Of a DNA stretch of 64,000 nt, positions 15,686 to 31,439 are shown piece after piece. Each line of letters opens with the position of its first letter. Position 1 is the stretch's first letter. Position numbers and translations under genes: made by a program. The stretch is from Papio anubis (taxonomy: Eukaryota; Chordata; Mammalia; Primates; Cercopithecidae), in the NCBI RefSeq assembly GCF_008728515.1, contig NC_044978.1:1507771-1571770 (forward strand), read 5' to 3'. Under the pieces are notes generated by a model. It was not told the origin of the DNA. It saw only the letters and a program-made list of their open reading frames with translations, and made no database searches.

Positions 15686-16400
15686 GGAATATATTAGTCT
15701 GTTCAGGCTGCCAAAACAAAGTATCAGTCTCGTGACTTAAACAACAGAAAGCTATTTTCTCATTTCTCACGGTTCTGAAGGCGAGGAAGACCCAACATCC
15801 GGGTGCCAGCATACTTGGTTCTTGCTGAGGGCCCTCTCTGACTTGGAGATGGCTCCCTCCTAGCTGTGTCTCCACATGACCTTTCTCCTGTAAGTGCAGA
15901 GAGAGCGAGGTCTCTGGTGCCTCCTCCCTTTTTTTTTTTTTTTTCAGTCAGGGTCTCATTCTTTCCCCCAGGCTGCAGTGCAGTGGTGCCATCTTTGCTC
16001 ACTGCAGCCTTGACCTCCTGGGTTCAAGTGGTCCTACCACCTCAGCTTCCTTAGTAGTTTGGACTACAAGCGTGTGCCACCACACCTGGCTAATTTTTTG
16101 CATTTTTTGTAGAGACCAAGTTTTGCCTTGCTGCCGAGGCTGGTCTCAAATTCCTGGGCTCAAGCAATCCTCCTGCCTTGGCCTCCCAAAGTGCTGGGAT
16201 TACAGGCTTGAGCCACCATGCCCAGCCCCTCTTTCTCTTCCTATGAGGACATCGGTTCTATCAAATTAGGTCCCCACACTATGAGCTCATTTAATCTAAA
16301 TTACCTCCTTTAATGCTTTATCTCCAAATATGTCTCATTGGGGCTTAGGACTTCAATAATACAAATTTTAGGGGAACAATTCCATCGATAATGATGGATA
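15686..16400 (-). mobile_element. MLT1-like MaLR LTR, antisense, split by an Alu
   Basis: The plus strand begins TATTAGTCTGTTCAGGCTGC and 'cttaaacaacagaaagctattttctca', the complement of an MLT1 3' end ('ttgtttaagccac...'). After the Alu it resumes with 'tcttcctatgaggacatc', 'ttatctccaaatatgtctcattggggcttaggacttca'. An Alu at 15930-16228 interrupts it. No coding part. Confidence 0.7.
15930..16228 (-). mobile_element. AluJ-type SINE inside the MaLR LTR
   Basis: Reverse-strand Alu. GCATTTTTTGTAGAGACCAAG and CAAATTCCTGGGCTCAAGCA are old AluJ-type positions. T tail at 15929-15944, 5' end at CATGCCCAGCC. It must be younger than the LTR it splits. Confidence 0.9.
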
Positions 16401-16799
16401 ATAAGTAAATTATTCGTAAGTAACTTATGAGGAAGAGATAATCCTTATATATTTCTTCTAAAAAGAAAAAGTTCTAACTCATTGAAATGATTATAAAAAC
16501 ACCTTGAGGTGTCCCTAGTATGCTCTTAAAAATGTCTTGGCAGATCCATCTCCATGCAAGGAATCAAAGTTGTTAAGGAAAGGAGTGCAAGAGGGAAGCA
16601 AAGGAGAAAAAAGTGGGCAGCTCATCCTGCCTCCATGCCCTAGCATCAACAGAGAAAGGGGAAGCATCCAAATGAATGGATAATAATACAAATGGCAGAG
16701 ATCATTTAAAATTTAGAGTTAAGGCTAAGGTAGTCTAATAGCCAAGATCTCAGAATTATTCTTAAAAAACAGAAGTTTATTTTCCCCCCACGAAATTGT
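16401..16799. other. unique sequence
   Basis: AT-rich single-copy sequence with no gene recognised. Confidence 0.45.
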
Positions 16800-17310
<511 letters not shown>

Positions 17311-17776
17311 CCAGCTCAGGCTGATGCGGCAGCTGTGCCCCAGGAAGTCAACCAGAAGCCCTAGCTGCTCACGGAAGCTTCCCCAACTTAAACCCAGGAT
17401 TCTAAGGTTGCTGCAGTCGTCAGGTTTCCAAGTATCAGAAGTGTGGGACTGGTGTGCATTATTTATTAAGATGAGACCATGTGTTGAAGTTCACAGCAAA
17501 GAATTTGATTGCATGGTGTCATCTCATTGTGAGGGACAGAGGCGAATGCAGTCTTTAGCGCGGAGATCAAGTACCCAGCGCCAGCTCCATTTCTGACAGA
17601 AGGAGAAGCCATGCTGCCGCTGTCTAGGCCAGCTCTCCAGGGCACCCTGACTCTAGGTTCTGACCCTGAACTCGTCTCCATACACTGACTTTTTTTTCTT
17701 ACAAAGGACGGAATGAAGAGAGACATAAACTAAAATCGAAATATGTGTTTTAATTGTTGATATACAAACATTACTT
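17311..17776. other. unique sequence
   Basis: Mixed-composition single-copy sequence. Frames of 90 codons (17324-17596) and 86 codons (reverse, 17466-17726) overlap and match nothing known. Confidence 0.4.
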
Positions 17777-18122
<346 letters not shown>

Positions 18123-18230
18123 TTATTAGGTAAACTGAGATTAATGTATCTTATAATATACATTCACAGGCTTAAGAAACTAGCTCTAAAAATGACATTT
18201 TAAAGAAGTATTATTTGCTTTAAAATTGTG

Positions 18231-19140
<910 letters not shown>

Positions 19141-19144
19141 CCCC

Positions 19145-20010
19145 AAACTCACTAAGTCAAAGGGAAAAGTCAAGGTGAAAACTGGGTTCTGCAAACCTGC
19201 CTCCCATTTTGGTTCCTAAAAGATGGCTATGAAGATGAAAAGCTGCATACCTCCCTTACATTTTGCGGTCAGGAAAATTCCTTGTGGGCCCAAGATCTAA
19301 ATATTTCTGTTAAAATTCACCAGGGCAATGTAAATCGATAGCTCATTTTCACAGGTGTGGGGACATATCATGGAACTCAGCCGTCCCTTTGCCCAGCTGA
19401 GACAAATGCATATCTGATTGTTTCCTCTGCCCTATTGTCTACTTTAGTTTATGTAAAAATACAGATTCGACCGAGCACGGTGCGCTTGTAACCCCCGCAC
19501 TATGGGAGGCTGAGGCGGGAGGATCATGAGGCCAAGAGATGGAGACCATCCTGGCCAACGTGGTGAAACCCCGTCTCTACTATAAACACAAAAACTAGCT
19601 GGGTGTGGTGGCACACACCTGTAGTCCCAGCTACTCAGGAGGCTGAGGCAGGAGAATCGCTTGAACCCAGGAGGTGGAGGTGCAGTGAGCTAAGATCGTG
19701 CCACTGCTCTCCAGCCTGGTGACAGAGACAGAGCAAGACTCCGTCTCAAAAAAAAAAAAAAAAAAAGCGGCTTCACTGAACCAGGCAAAGGCATGAATGG
19801 CTGTTTTCCCCTGCCGCCCTCTCACATGAAAACTATGTATTTCTCAATATCTCACCCTCCCCCCTTTAAATACTGAAGCCCTCAACATCCTCTTTGAAGA
19901 AAGGCATAACCTGTCTCCCGAGTACATGTGCTTAACTTTGGCAAATAAATCTCCTAAAATAATTGAGACTTTCCTTGGAAATTTTTCCTTGATTGACAAT
20001 GCTAACTGAT
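19145..20010 (+). mobile_element. second ERV1-type LTR, split by an Alu
   Basis: Begins around CACCCCAAACTCACTAAGTC and continues 'gcatacctcccttacattttgcggtcagg', 'gagacaaatgcatatctgattgtttcctctgcc'. After the Alu come 'tttctcaatatctcac', 'tttaaatactgaagccctcaacatcctctttgaagaaagg' and AATAAA at 19944-19949, then 'attgagactttccttgg'. It follows the previous LTR in the same orientation. Confidence 0.6.
19469..19766 (+). mobile_element. Alu SINE inside the second ERV1 LTR
   Basis: Full-length Alu with a deleted left edge (GACCGAGCACGGTGCGCTTG). 23-base A tail to 19766. LTR sequence resumes directly afterwards. Confidence 0.9.
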
Positions 20011-20745
20011 ATCTCACAGTTTTTCATCAATTGAGAAGTTTCTTCCATTTCCCAACTGCTTCTGTGCAACTATTGAATCTGAGTTCACCCTGTGGAAAGA
20101 CACACAAAGATTATTAAAGCAAAACTGTTTAATTAGTTTATGCCTCCACAGGATTATGTAGGATAAGAGCTGGGCTCATTGTCTTCATTCCACTTCCAGG
20201 CTGGCTTTCGTTCCTACTGGACTGGCAATATTAATAATCTTATTTTTCTTGATAATTTTCATTAATTATGCATTATTCAAACACATGCTTAAGTTTGACT
20301 TAATATGGACACTAAATAGAATCGCACACCAGAGAGTTACCATCCCTTGCTATTGAGCCACACAAAATGAAAATAATTGAGAACACATCTACCGTTAAAC
20401 CAATCCCTGTAGTTACAGCCAGGGGTAAATTATTAATTTATATTTCACATTACCTAGATTTGCCCAGAGTAAGGCTAGCCATATTCCTCCACAGAGCATT
20501 CGCTTTAGCTGCTTTGTGACTCCTGTTCTGACTTCTTACAGAAGAATCTAGAATTCATATCCTTCAACGTAGAAACTCAGTGTCCACATTGATTGTTTGC
20601 AGAGACTAAGGGAAGACATTCAGTTACCACTTTGAAAGGAAAAGAGCAATAATACAATGCAAATTTTTAAAATCCCTTTATCCAAAAATATTCTTTGTAA
20701 TCAAGCTGATGTGGAAGAACACAATTTGGAAAATAGAAATAGAAT
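20011..20745. other. unique sequence
   Basis: AT-rich single-copy sequence; nothing recognised. Confidence 0.45.
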
Positions 20746-21064
20746 TAGAGTTCTAGGCCCGGCATGGTGGCTCACGCCTGTAATCCCAGCACTCTGGGAG
20801 GCCGAGGCGGGCAGATCACGAGGTCAGGAGATCGAGACCATCCTGGCTAACATACTGAAACCCCCTCTCTACTAAAAATACAAAAAAAAACTAGCCGGGC
20901 GTGGTGGCGGCGCCTGTAGTCCCAGCTACTCAGGAGGCTGAGGCAGGAGAATGACGTGAACCTGGGAGGCGGAACTTGCAGCGAGCCGAGATCACGCCAC
21001 TGCACTCCAGCCTGGGGGACAGAGTGAAACTTCGTCTCAAAAAAAAAAGAATGCTAGAGTTCTA
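20746..21064 (+). mobile_element. AluY SINE with 10 bp target duplication
   Basis: Body 20756-21049 with GTGGCGGCGCCTGTAG, the short right-arm variant. TAGAGTTCTA occurs at 20746-20755 and 21055-21064. Confidence 0.95.
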
Positions 21065-21104
21065 AAATATGGATACGGAAGATTATCTTAGAGATGATCT
21101 AGTC

Positions 21105-21325
21105 CTAGGGTTGGTAAATGCAGCCTGCAGGTGACATCTCCCCTTGCCCATCTTTCTACAGATTGTCTGTGACAGCTTTCACACTACAGCAGCAGAGGTG
21201 AGCAGCTGCAACAAAGACCAAGACCATATGGTGTGCGAAGTGGAAGACAGGTACTTCCTGTCTCTTTACAGAAAATGCCGGCCACTGATTAAGGCCACTC
21301 CCCTCATAAGGTACATGTGGCTATG
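21105..21325 (+). mobile_element. hAT (Charlie-like) DNA transposon fossil
   Basis: Same family as the element at 16800-17310: TAGGGTTGGTAAATGCAGCC at the left, 'ttgtctgtgacagctttcacactacagcagcagaggtgagcagctgcaac' in the middle, and 'tctctttacagaaaatgccggcc' at the right. An 81-codon frame inside is incidental. Confidence 0.6.
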
Positions 21326-21509
21326 GGTTCAGGAGAGGCAAGAGGATGAAATAAGAAATAGATTCTACATCTCTTGTCTCACAGGCTAGAGCCTCAAAAA
21401 ACAAAGATTTTAAGTGAAATTCTTTTCCCTGTTATGAATAATTCAGTATCAGTCTAAGCTCTACTCAGACCAATTACTCACTGCCCCTGAAAATGCAGGT
21501 CCTGCACTT

Positions 21510-21710
21510 TAATGATTCTGGCACTGCTCGGGCGCTTCTCCCTATGTGAAGTGTCATTTTCTCTTATCTGTCTAGAAACGCCTACTTCTTCTCTAAGACC
21601 CGATTCGGATGTCATAGCATCTCAGGAGCTTTCCTGGATCTCCCTGAGCAGAAATAATGGCTCTCATCTCTTCTCTTACGGGAACTTATGTGTGCCTTTT
21701 AAAAACATGA
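21510..21710 (+). repeat. L2-like ancient repeat (tentative)
   Basis: 'tctaagacccgattcggatgtcatagcatctcaggagctttcctgg' resembles the L2 3' phrase 'aagacccagctcaaatgtcacctcctcagggaagccttccctg'. Confidence 0.4.
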
Positions 21711-23254
21711 TGTCACTGTAGCATACTGAAGAAAAAATGGGTCATGCCAGTAAATAGTACATCTATAAATGGTTAAAATAGTAAATTGTATGTTTTGTAT
21801 ATTTCACCATAATTTTTTAAAAGAGAAGAAAGAAAAGAAAGAATGGGCTTCATTCATGTACCATTCTGGGATTCTCGTGTGCATATTGTGGGAAACAGTT
21901 TTAACAGCAAATGTCATGAGTGTCTACCCTGTTCAGGAATTTTTCTGCAACAGTACGTGAATATGCTGAATGTGTTTTTTCTCAAAAATATACGCTAGTT
22001 GAGAATTATGTTAAGCATTGTTCTGTGCTGGTGTTAACGGTCATCTGATCCTTAACAAAAATAAGCTATTTACAATATCTGTTTGTCCAGATCTTGGTTC
22101 CCTCCATCATCCTGATAGTCTCTGTTGATCACTGATCTTTATTTGCATTTGTGCTGATGGATGCCTGTTCTAAAGCTTGTCTGTTGGAGTAAGGATCCTT
22201 AGCTGCTTTGCTTCAGGGATGATACAGCAATCACAGACTCATTTTCCCTATCTGCAGTTGGCCACAGTTCAGACTTAGAAGAAAGAAAAGATTAATTATA
22301 AGATAACCAGCCCTGGCTATTTTTGTTTTCATTGGTAAGTTTGAACAAGTACAAAAGCATAATTTTTCTGCATTTCTCTCAATTCTTCCTGCTGACAGAG
22401 ATGGAATATTGGTGTTACTGAAACACCGGGGGTTCCATCTAGCTCCCGCTGCTCACTGCACAGAAGGCCAATCACTGATGTGACAAGTACTGCCAAGGAA
22501 GGCGGCTTCCATCGGGTGCTGCACCCAAGAAGGTAATATAAACATGTGAATGTTTATCTCTTTTGCATAAATTGGCTTAACTTTTTATAAAGGAATTTGA
22601 CTAAGTTTTTCAAAAGCTTTAAATATATTTAGTGATTTAACTTCTGAAAAATCTGTCTAAAGTACAATGTTTAAAACACTTTACATGCAAGTTGTTCGGT
22701 TTGGTATTGTTTATAATAGCAAAACATGGGAGACCATTAAATGTTAAATATGCTTTAACAGTTAAATAAATCATGGTACATTTACTTGATAAATGATGAT
22801 AATCAGTTAATTATATATTTATGATAGGTTTAAAGTAGCTTGGAAGCAGAATTAAATATAAATATAATATAACCACAGATATTAACACTAAGAAAACCAA
22901 AAGGACAGAAAGAACAGCAGAGAATGAAAAGAAAGAAAAAGAACACCGAAGAGGATTTCACAAAAGTGCTGAGAGGCTTTCTTTAAATCATATCAATACT
23001 GTGGTTTTCTTTCTTTCATTGTTTTCAAATTTATTCTAATCATCTTTATTACATATATAATGCGGAAAATGTAGTTTTTAAAAATTATTGAATTATTTTC
23101 AAATTAATTACTGCAGTAGCTTTAAGTTATTGTTTAGATGTTTGACAATTTAATATTTTGCTAAAGATCGATTATTTGGATAGCTGGTTGTTTCTGTAGT
23201 TCGCCAGGTATGTACTAACTAGATCAACTTTTGGAAATGTTACAGAACATTCTT
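21711..23254. other. unique AT-rich sequence, no gene seen
   Basis: A 1.5 kb stretch with only short frames. A GC-richer patch at about 22420-22535 (ACCGGGGGTTCCATCTAGC to CACCCAAGAAG) ends in a donor-like AAG|GTAATA but is not identified. Purine-rich GAAAGAAAAAG tract near 22925. Confidence 0.4.
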
Positions 23255-23375
23255 TTTCTGAACCTGTTTCCTCGTATGTAAAATGGTAACAGTAACTACC
23301 TCACAGGGCTTTTGTGAGGTTTTTGAGGAGATAACACAGATAACATTGAAAGCTGCTACTCTAGAATGTTAGTTC
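23255..23375 (+). repeat. MIR SINE fragment
   Basis: 'aacctgtttcctcgtatgtaaaatggtaacagtaactacctcacagggcttttgtgaggtttttgaggagataac' matches the MIR core and its 3' flank in order. Confidence 0.8.
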
Positions 23376-24386
<1,011 letters not shown>

Positions 24387-25309
24387 TTTTAAATAAAAGT
24401 CTATTCAGTATTACTTTCATTTATTTACAAATAAATCTTAGTGAGGAACAATGAAAAAATAAGGAATAAACAAACCTAAATATGACTATATTCTAAAACA
24501 AACCTAAATCGTAGCTATATTCTATCTATAACCTCGTGAAATTTCTGAATGATGATAATTTAGTCTAAATTGTTTTATATTTTGCCATCTTTCCTATATA
24601 ATTCCAATTCAGTCTAGTTATGTTATATATGTAAAATAAACCTTTTAAAAGAATATTCTCTCTCTTAAGCCATTAGCATTGTATCATAATAATGTATCCC
24701 CATTTACATGTACAGCTTGGCATATATAAATCTCAGATTTTTGGTAAACTAATCACTGAACAGGTACCACTAAATATTTCTAAAATTTTTTTCTCTTACT
24801 GTTTTGTAAATACATAATACTTAATTAAGGTAATTATTAAATTTGTTTCTGATATTAGTAACTACTAATAATTTAAAGCAATATTCAATGATTACAAATA
24901 TATAATACATGTCTTGGCAACAACTTATACATATATTGTGCCAATTTCCCAATTAAAAAAACAAACCTACTGGCATAATTAGGCCTGATGATTAATTTAT
25001 ATGCCAAATGTGTCAATTTTGCTGAAACCTCCACTTGAACATATCACTTTGGAGGAAAATTTAACTGAAATGTTAATAGAAAGGGATATTTAGTAGTGTT
25101 ATTATGTGAGCTAAGTCTATAAAATACAGATATTAAAAGTCTCCCTATAATGGGAATTTGTGAATTTAATAGCATTCACCACGTAAGACATTTCAGGTAG
25201 TCACTGGATGGCAGCCAGTAGCATTGGTATTTTGTCTGTGTGTTTGTTTCTTACTGAGCTCACAAAATGCCTTCTATTTGTTTATAGAAGTATTTATTTA
25301 ACACACAAT
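24387..25309. other. unique AT-rich sequence
   Basis: Very AT-rich. 'aaacaaacctaaat' occurs twice near 24470-24510, a small local duplication. No gene or repeat called. Confidence 0.45.
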
Positions 25310-25385
25310 AATTTTATTTGTTTTTGTTTTTTATTTCAATAGGTTTTTGGGGAACAGGTGGTACTTGGTTAAGTTCTTTGGTGGT

Positions 25386-26213
<828 letters not shown>

Positions 26214-26344
26214 TAGTGAGAACATACGATGTTTGGTTTGCCATTCCTGAGTTACTTCACTTAGAATAATGGTTTCCAGTTCTATACAGGTCACTGTGAA
26301 TGCCATTATTTTGTTCCTTTTTATGGCTGAGTAGTATCCCATGG

Positions 26345-26365
26345 CATATATATATATATATATAC
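26345..26365. repeat. (TA)n microsatellite in L1
   Basis: About ten TA units at a position where L1 normally has only 'gtatatatgtacc'. It is probably a local expansion. Confidence 0.8.
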
Positions 26366-28287
26366 CACAACTTCTTTATCTTCTCGTTGACTGATGGGCA
26401 TTTGGGCTGGTTCCATATTTTTGCAACTGTGGATTGTGCTGCTATACACATATGTGTGCAAGTATCTTTTTTCTTATAATGATTTCTTTTCTTCTGGATA
26501 GATACACAGTAGTGGGATTGCTGGATCAAATGGTAGTTCTACTTTCAGTTCTTTAAGGAATCACCACACTTTTCCCACAGTGGTTGTACTTGTCTACCTT
26601 CCCACCAGCAGTGTAAAAGTGTTCCCTTTTCATCACATCCACACCAACATCTATTATTTTTTTATTTTTTGATGATGGCCATTCTTGTAGGAGTAAGGTG
26701 GTATCACATTGTAGTTTTAATTTGCATTTTCCTGATCGTTAGTGATGCTGAGCATTTTTTCATGTCTGTTGGTAATTTGTATGTCTTCTTTTGAGAATTG
26801 TCTATTCATGTCCTTAGTCCACTTTTTGATGAGATTGTTTGTTTTTTTTTCTTGTTGAACTGTTTGAGTTCCTTGTAAATTCTGGATATTAGTATTTTTT
26901 CAAATGTATAGATTACAAAGATTTTCTCCCACTTTGTGGGTTGTCTGTTTACTCTGCTGATTGCTTCTTGTGCAGAGGCCTTTTTAATTAAGTACCATCT
27001 ATTTGTCTTTGTTTTGGTTGCATTTGCTTTTGGGTTGTTGGTTATAAAGTCTTTGCCTAAGTCAATGTCTAAAAGGGTTTTTCTAATGTTATCTTCTAGA
27101 ATTTTTAGGGTTTAAATTTTTAGATTTAAGTCTTTGATCCATCTTGAGTAATTTTTGTATAAAGTGAGAGAGGAGGATCCAGTTTCATTATTTTACATAT
27201 GGCTAACCAATTATCCTAGCACCATTTGTTGAATAGGGTGTCCTTTCCCCACTTTATGTTTTTGTTTGCTTTGTCGAAAATCAGTTGGCTGTAAGTATTT
27301 GGCTTTATTTCTGAGTTCTCTATTGTGTTCCATTGGTCTATGTGCCTATTTTCACACCAGTACCATGCTGTTTTGGTGTCTATGGCCTTATAGTATAGTT
27401 TGAAGTCGGGTACTGTAGTGTCTCCAGATTTGTTCTCTTTGCTTAGTCTTGCTTTGGGCATGCAGGCTCTTTTTTGGTTCCATATGAAATTTATGATATT
27501 TTTCTAGTTCTGTGAAGAATGATGGTGGTATTTTGATGGGAATTGTATTGAATTTATATATTGCTTTGGCAGATGGTCATTTTTACAATATTGATTCTAC
27601 CGATCCATGAGCATAGGATGTGTTTCCACTTGTTTGTGTTGTGCATGATTTCATTCAGCAGTGTTTTGTAGTTTTCTTTGTAGTGATCTTTTTTCTCCCC
27701 TGTTAGGTATATTCCTATTTTATTTTATTTTACTTTTTCGCAGCTATTGTAAAAGAGATTGAGTTATTGATTTGATTCTCAGCTTGGTCACTGTTGGTGT
27801 ATAGCAGAGCTACTAATTTGTGCATATTACTTTTGTATCCTGAAACTTTGCTGAATTTATTTATCAGTTCTTGGAGACTTTTGGAGGTGTCTTTAGAGTA
27901 TTCCAGGTATATGCTGATAATGATCACATTATCAGCAAACAGTGAAAGTTTGACTTCCTCTACTGATTTGGATGCCCTTTATTTCTTTCTCTGTCTGATT
28001 GCTCTGGCTAAGACTTTCACTACTTTGTTGAATAGAAGAGGTAAGATTGGGCATCCTTGTCTTGTTCTAGTTCTCGGGGAATGTTTTCAACTTTTCCCCA
28101 TTCAGAATAATGTTGGCAGTGCGTTTATCATAGATGACTTTTATTACATTAAAGTATGTCCCTTCTATGCTGATTTTGCTGAGTGTTTTAATCATAAAGG
28201 GATGTTGGGTTTTGTCAAACGCTTTCTCTGCATCTATTGAGATGATCATGTGATTTTTGTTTTTAATTCTGTTTATGTGGTGTATGA

Positions 28288-28608
<321 letters not shown>

Positions 28609-28989
28609 AACATTTATTGACTTGGGTATGTTAAACCATCCCTGCTCCCTGATATGAAACTCACTTGATCATGGTTTCATAATCATGAATTATCTTTTTG
28701 ATATGCTATTGGATTCTGTTAGATAGTATTTTGTCAAGAATGTTGCATCTATATTCATCAGGAATATTGGTCTGTAGCTTTTTTTCTTGTTATGTCCTTT
28801 CCTGGTTTTGATATTAGGGTGATATTGGCCTCATAGAATAATTTAGGGAGGATTTCCTCTTTCTCTGTCTTGTGGAATAGTGTCAATAGGATTGGTACCA
28901 GTTCTTACTTGGATGTCTGATAGAATTCATCTGTGAATCTATCTGCTCCTGGACTTTTTGTTGGCAATTTTGTTTTTAATGTCTAATAC

Positions 28990-29180
28990 TTTTTTTTTTT
29001 TTACTTTAAGTTCTGGGATACCTGTGCAGAATGTGCAGGTTTGTTACATAGGTATACGTGTGCCATGGTGGTTTGCTGCACCTATCAACCCATCACCTAG
29101 GTTTTAAGCCCCGCATGCTTTAGGTATTTGTCTTAATGCTCTCCTTCCCCTTGTCCCCTATGCCCCTGAGAGACCCAGAG
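28990..29180 (-). mobile_element. younger L1 3' end nested in the older L1
   Basis: T tract then ACTTTAAGTTCTGGGATACC, GTGCAGGTTTGTTACATAGG and TGGTTTGCTGCACCTATCAA: the L1PA-type 3' end in antisense, only about 190 bases long. It lands in the older L1, whose sequence resumes at about 29279. Confidence 0.85.
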
Positions 29181-29184
29181 GAAA

Positions 29185-29275
29185 TTTTTTTTTTTTTTTG
29201 ATGGAGTCTCACTCTGTTGCCCAGGCTGGAGTGCAGTGGCGTGATCTCGGCTCACTGCAACCTCTGCCTCCCAGC
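29185..29275 (-). mobile_element. broken Alu, part 1
   Basis: T tail, GATGGAGTCTCACTCTGTTG, to CAACCTCTGCCTCCC, then an abrupt switch to L1 sequence (AGCAATCTTTTTTTATTAC). The next expected Alu bases are found at 29759. Confidence 0.85.
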
Positions 29276-29467
29276 AATCTTTTTTTATTACTCTTTCAAT
29301 CTCACTGCTTGTTATTGGTCTATTCAGAGTTTCTGTTTCTTCCTGGTTAATCTAGGAGGGTTCTGTATTTCCAGGAATTTATCCATCTCCTTTAGGTTTT
29401 CTAGTTTATGCACATAAAAGTGTTCATAGTAACCTTGAATCATCTTTTGTATTTTCGTGATATTGGC

Positions 29468-29758
29468 AACATACAATAATTAATTTTATGGTACCCAATT
29501 TCTCTTTCAACATTCAGATAATGTTTTCTAATTTAATCACCTTCTATAGAAAGCAGGAGTGTCCAGAAGTAGAGATTAACTGTGAGCAGAATAGACATTT
29601 TCATCACATACAGAAAAATCAATGTTACACATTTGTTTGGCAGTTAAATTTCCCTCAAATGGAGGCTGCTGATGGTCTTCATCAATGTGGGATTGCCGGT
29701 CTTCCTTTGGTACACATATTTGCTCCCAGATATCATAATTTAATGACCATTCATACAT
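29468..29758 (-). other. unidentified segment between Alu pieces, possible retrocopy fragment
   Basis: Unique 290-base segment. Its reverse strand holds a 60-codon frame (29576-29758) with protein-like composition: YDIWEQICVPKEDRQSHIDE, then PPFEGNLTAKQMCNIDFSVC. It has the look of a linker from a zinc-finger-type or other intracellular protein, but I do not recognise it. No intron or poly-A evidence survives. It sits between two collinear halves of one Alu, so it may have arrived by rearrangement. Confidence 0.3.
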
Positions 29759-29824
29759 ATCCCGGGTTCACGCCATTCTCCTGCCTCAGCCTCCCGAGTA
29801 GCTGGGACTACAGGCGCCTGCCAC
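29759..29824 (-). mobile_element. broken Alu, part 2
   Basis: CCCGGGTTCACGCCATTCTC through CTACAGGCGCCTGCCAC, an internal Alu piece of about 66 bases without tail or 5' end. It continues the Alu exactly where part 1 (29275) stops. Confidence 0.85.
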
Positions 29825-30270
29825 TCAGGAATTGCTGGGCACTGGGTCTGAGCTGATGCCTCTTCCCAGACACTATGATGTCTCCACAGTCCTTGGTCAG
29901 AGGAGGGCTTTGGAGTCAAGTGAGACATGCTTCTGGGTCACAGTCCATCGCACAATGGACACCGTGGGCGTCCATTGAGGATTCAGCAAGAATCCTCAAA
30001 GTCAAATGATTCAAAATTATTATATAGAGAAATTGGGATATTTAAGTTATCAAAAAAGAAGCATAGTAAAATGGCAGGCTTTAAACGTTTCAGATAAAAT
30101 AACTTTTTGCTCAATTATATAATTAATGAAAGAAGGAACGCTTTTGAATGTACATGAAATGTTGGTTATTTTTTAATAAAACTTAATCAGAATTGAATTG
30201 CTATCAACACTCATAATAATTCTTACAAAGGCCTGAAGAGGAGTGGTGTTTCCAACTGCAAAGCATATGA
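29825..30270. other. unique sequence
   Basis: Contains a slightly CpG-richer patch near 29940-29975 (CACCGTGGGCGTCCATTGAG) and AT-rich sequence after. No gene identified. Confidence 0.4.
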
Positions 30271-30271
30271 G

Positions 30272-30375
30272 CTAGAGTGAGTGCGTGTGTGTATGTGAGT
30301 GTGTGTGTGAGTGTGTGTGTTTGTGTGAGTGTGTGTGAGTGTGCGTGTGAGAGTGTGTGTGTGCACGCACGGGTG
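30272..30375. repeat. imperfect (TG)n tract with GCACGCAC end
   Basis: About 100 bases of GTGTGTG with GAGTG interruptions, ending GTGTGTGCACGCACGGGTGC. Alternating purine-pyrimidine sequence of this kind can adopt Z-DNA and is length-variable. Confidence 0.9.
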
Positions 30376-31439
30376 CGCATGGCCTAGCTCCTCAGGGTGG
30401 GAGTCAAACCAAATTTCCAACATTGTTATTAGTGACAAATACAGAAAACATCCGTAGGTTAATGATATTTTCAGCCATGGCCAAGTTAGAAAGCAATAAA
30501 CTCATCAGAGAACAGAAGAAAAATTCCAAAGAGTTGAATTGAAGAGTGTATAATAATGAAGAGGAAATAACTAAACGAATTTCCATGAAAAATCAGGAGC
30601 TTAAGCTTCTAGAGAGCATTAGAGAGGGGGAGGATGTAATCATAAGGAATTCAGCTATTCAGCAGCTGGAGGACGATCCAATGCAAACTGAGGGTTAGAA
30701 CAGACACCAACTGCACAGCAGCTTTCAATTGTTTTGGCAGCCAAAAAAGGCCAAAGCTGACTGAAGCAGAATACCAAGAGATGTATTTCAATCTTGAATA
30801 AAGAAATCAGGTCTTGTTAAGGGAGTCCCTTGGCTTGTCGGGAGAGTAGCTAGAAGTCTGAGAGCTAGATGATTAATTTCTATTAAAATCACAAGTGAAA
30901 TAGATAAATTAAGGGCCAGAAATCTAGGAGTCTCCAACCTACATCTGTTCAACTGTCAGGGCCTGTTGATTCTCCTCAGTAAATATCTCTCTCATCTACT
31001 TGTCTTTCACCTTATGTCATCATCCTAATCCAAACCACCATCATGCCTCACACAGACAACGCAAGAGCCTCAGCCACCTCCTTCTTCTGATTCACTCTCC
31101 AAATGTTCATGAGAGGGGTATTTTAAAATGCAAATGGTTACAGCCAGAGCCTGCTGCTAGCCGGATTCACTGCCTTTGTATAAATTTTTAAAGGGCTCTT
31201 TCCTCAAGACAATTTACTTCCATCTGTCAAAACATTGTCAGAAGATACTTATTTTGTTAGAACAAGCCATTTTATCGCCATCCACCAGAAAACCACTCTA
31301 ACAAATATATAAATATCAGATGTCCGCAATGTGAGTAGCACTCACTTAAATGAGGTACTCTTCTTCATGCATCCCAGGTACCCTCATGTGTACGATAAGG
31401 TGTCGTAATGTGTGTGGAAACACGCAGCAGCCCTGCGTG
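30376..31439. other. unique sequence, no gene seen
   Basis: Single-copy sequence with short frames only. Confidence 0.45.

Noticed and set aside
21144..21389. An 81-codon frame as a possible gene
   Set aside because: It is almost all within the hAT transposon fossil and reads no transposase.
30223..30438. A His-Thr repeat frame (HTHTHTHT)
   Set aside because: It is the translation of the TG microsatellite.
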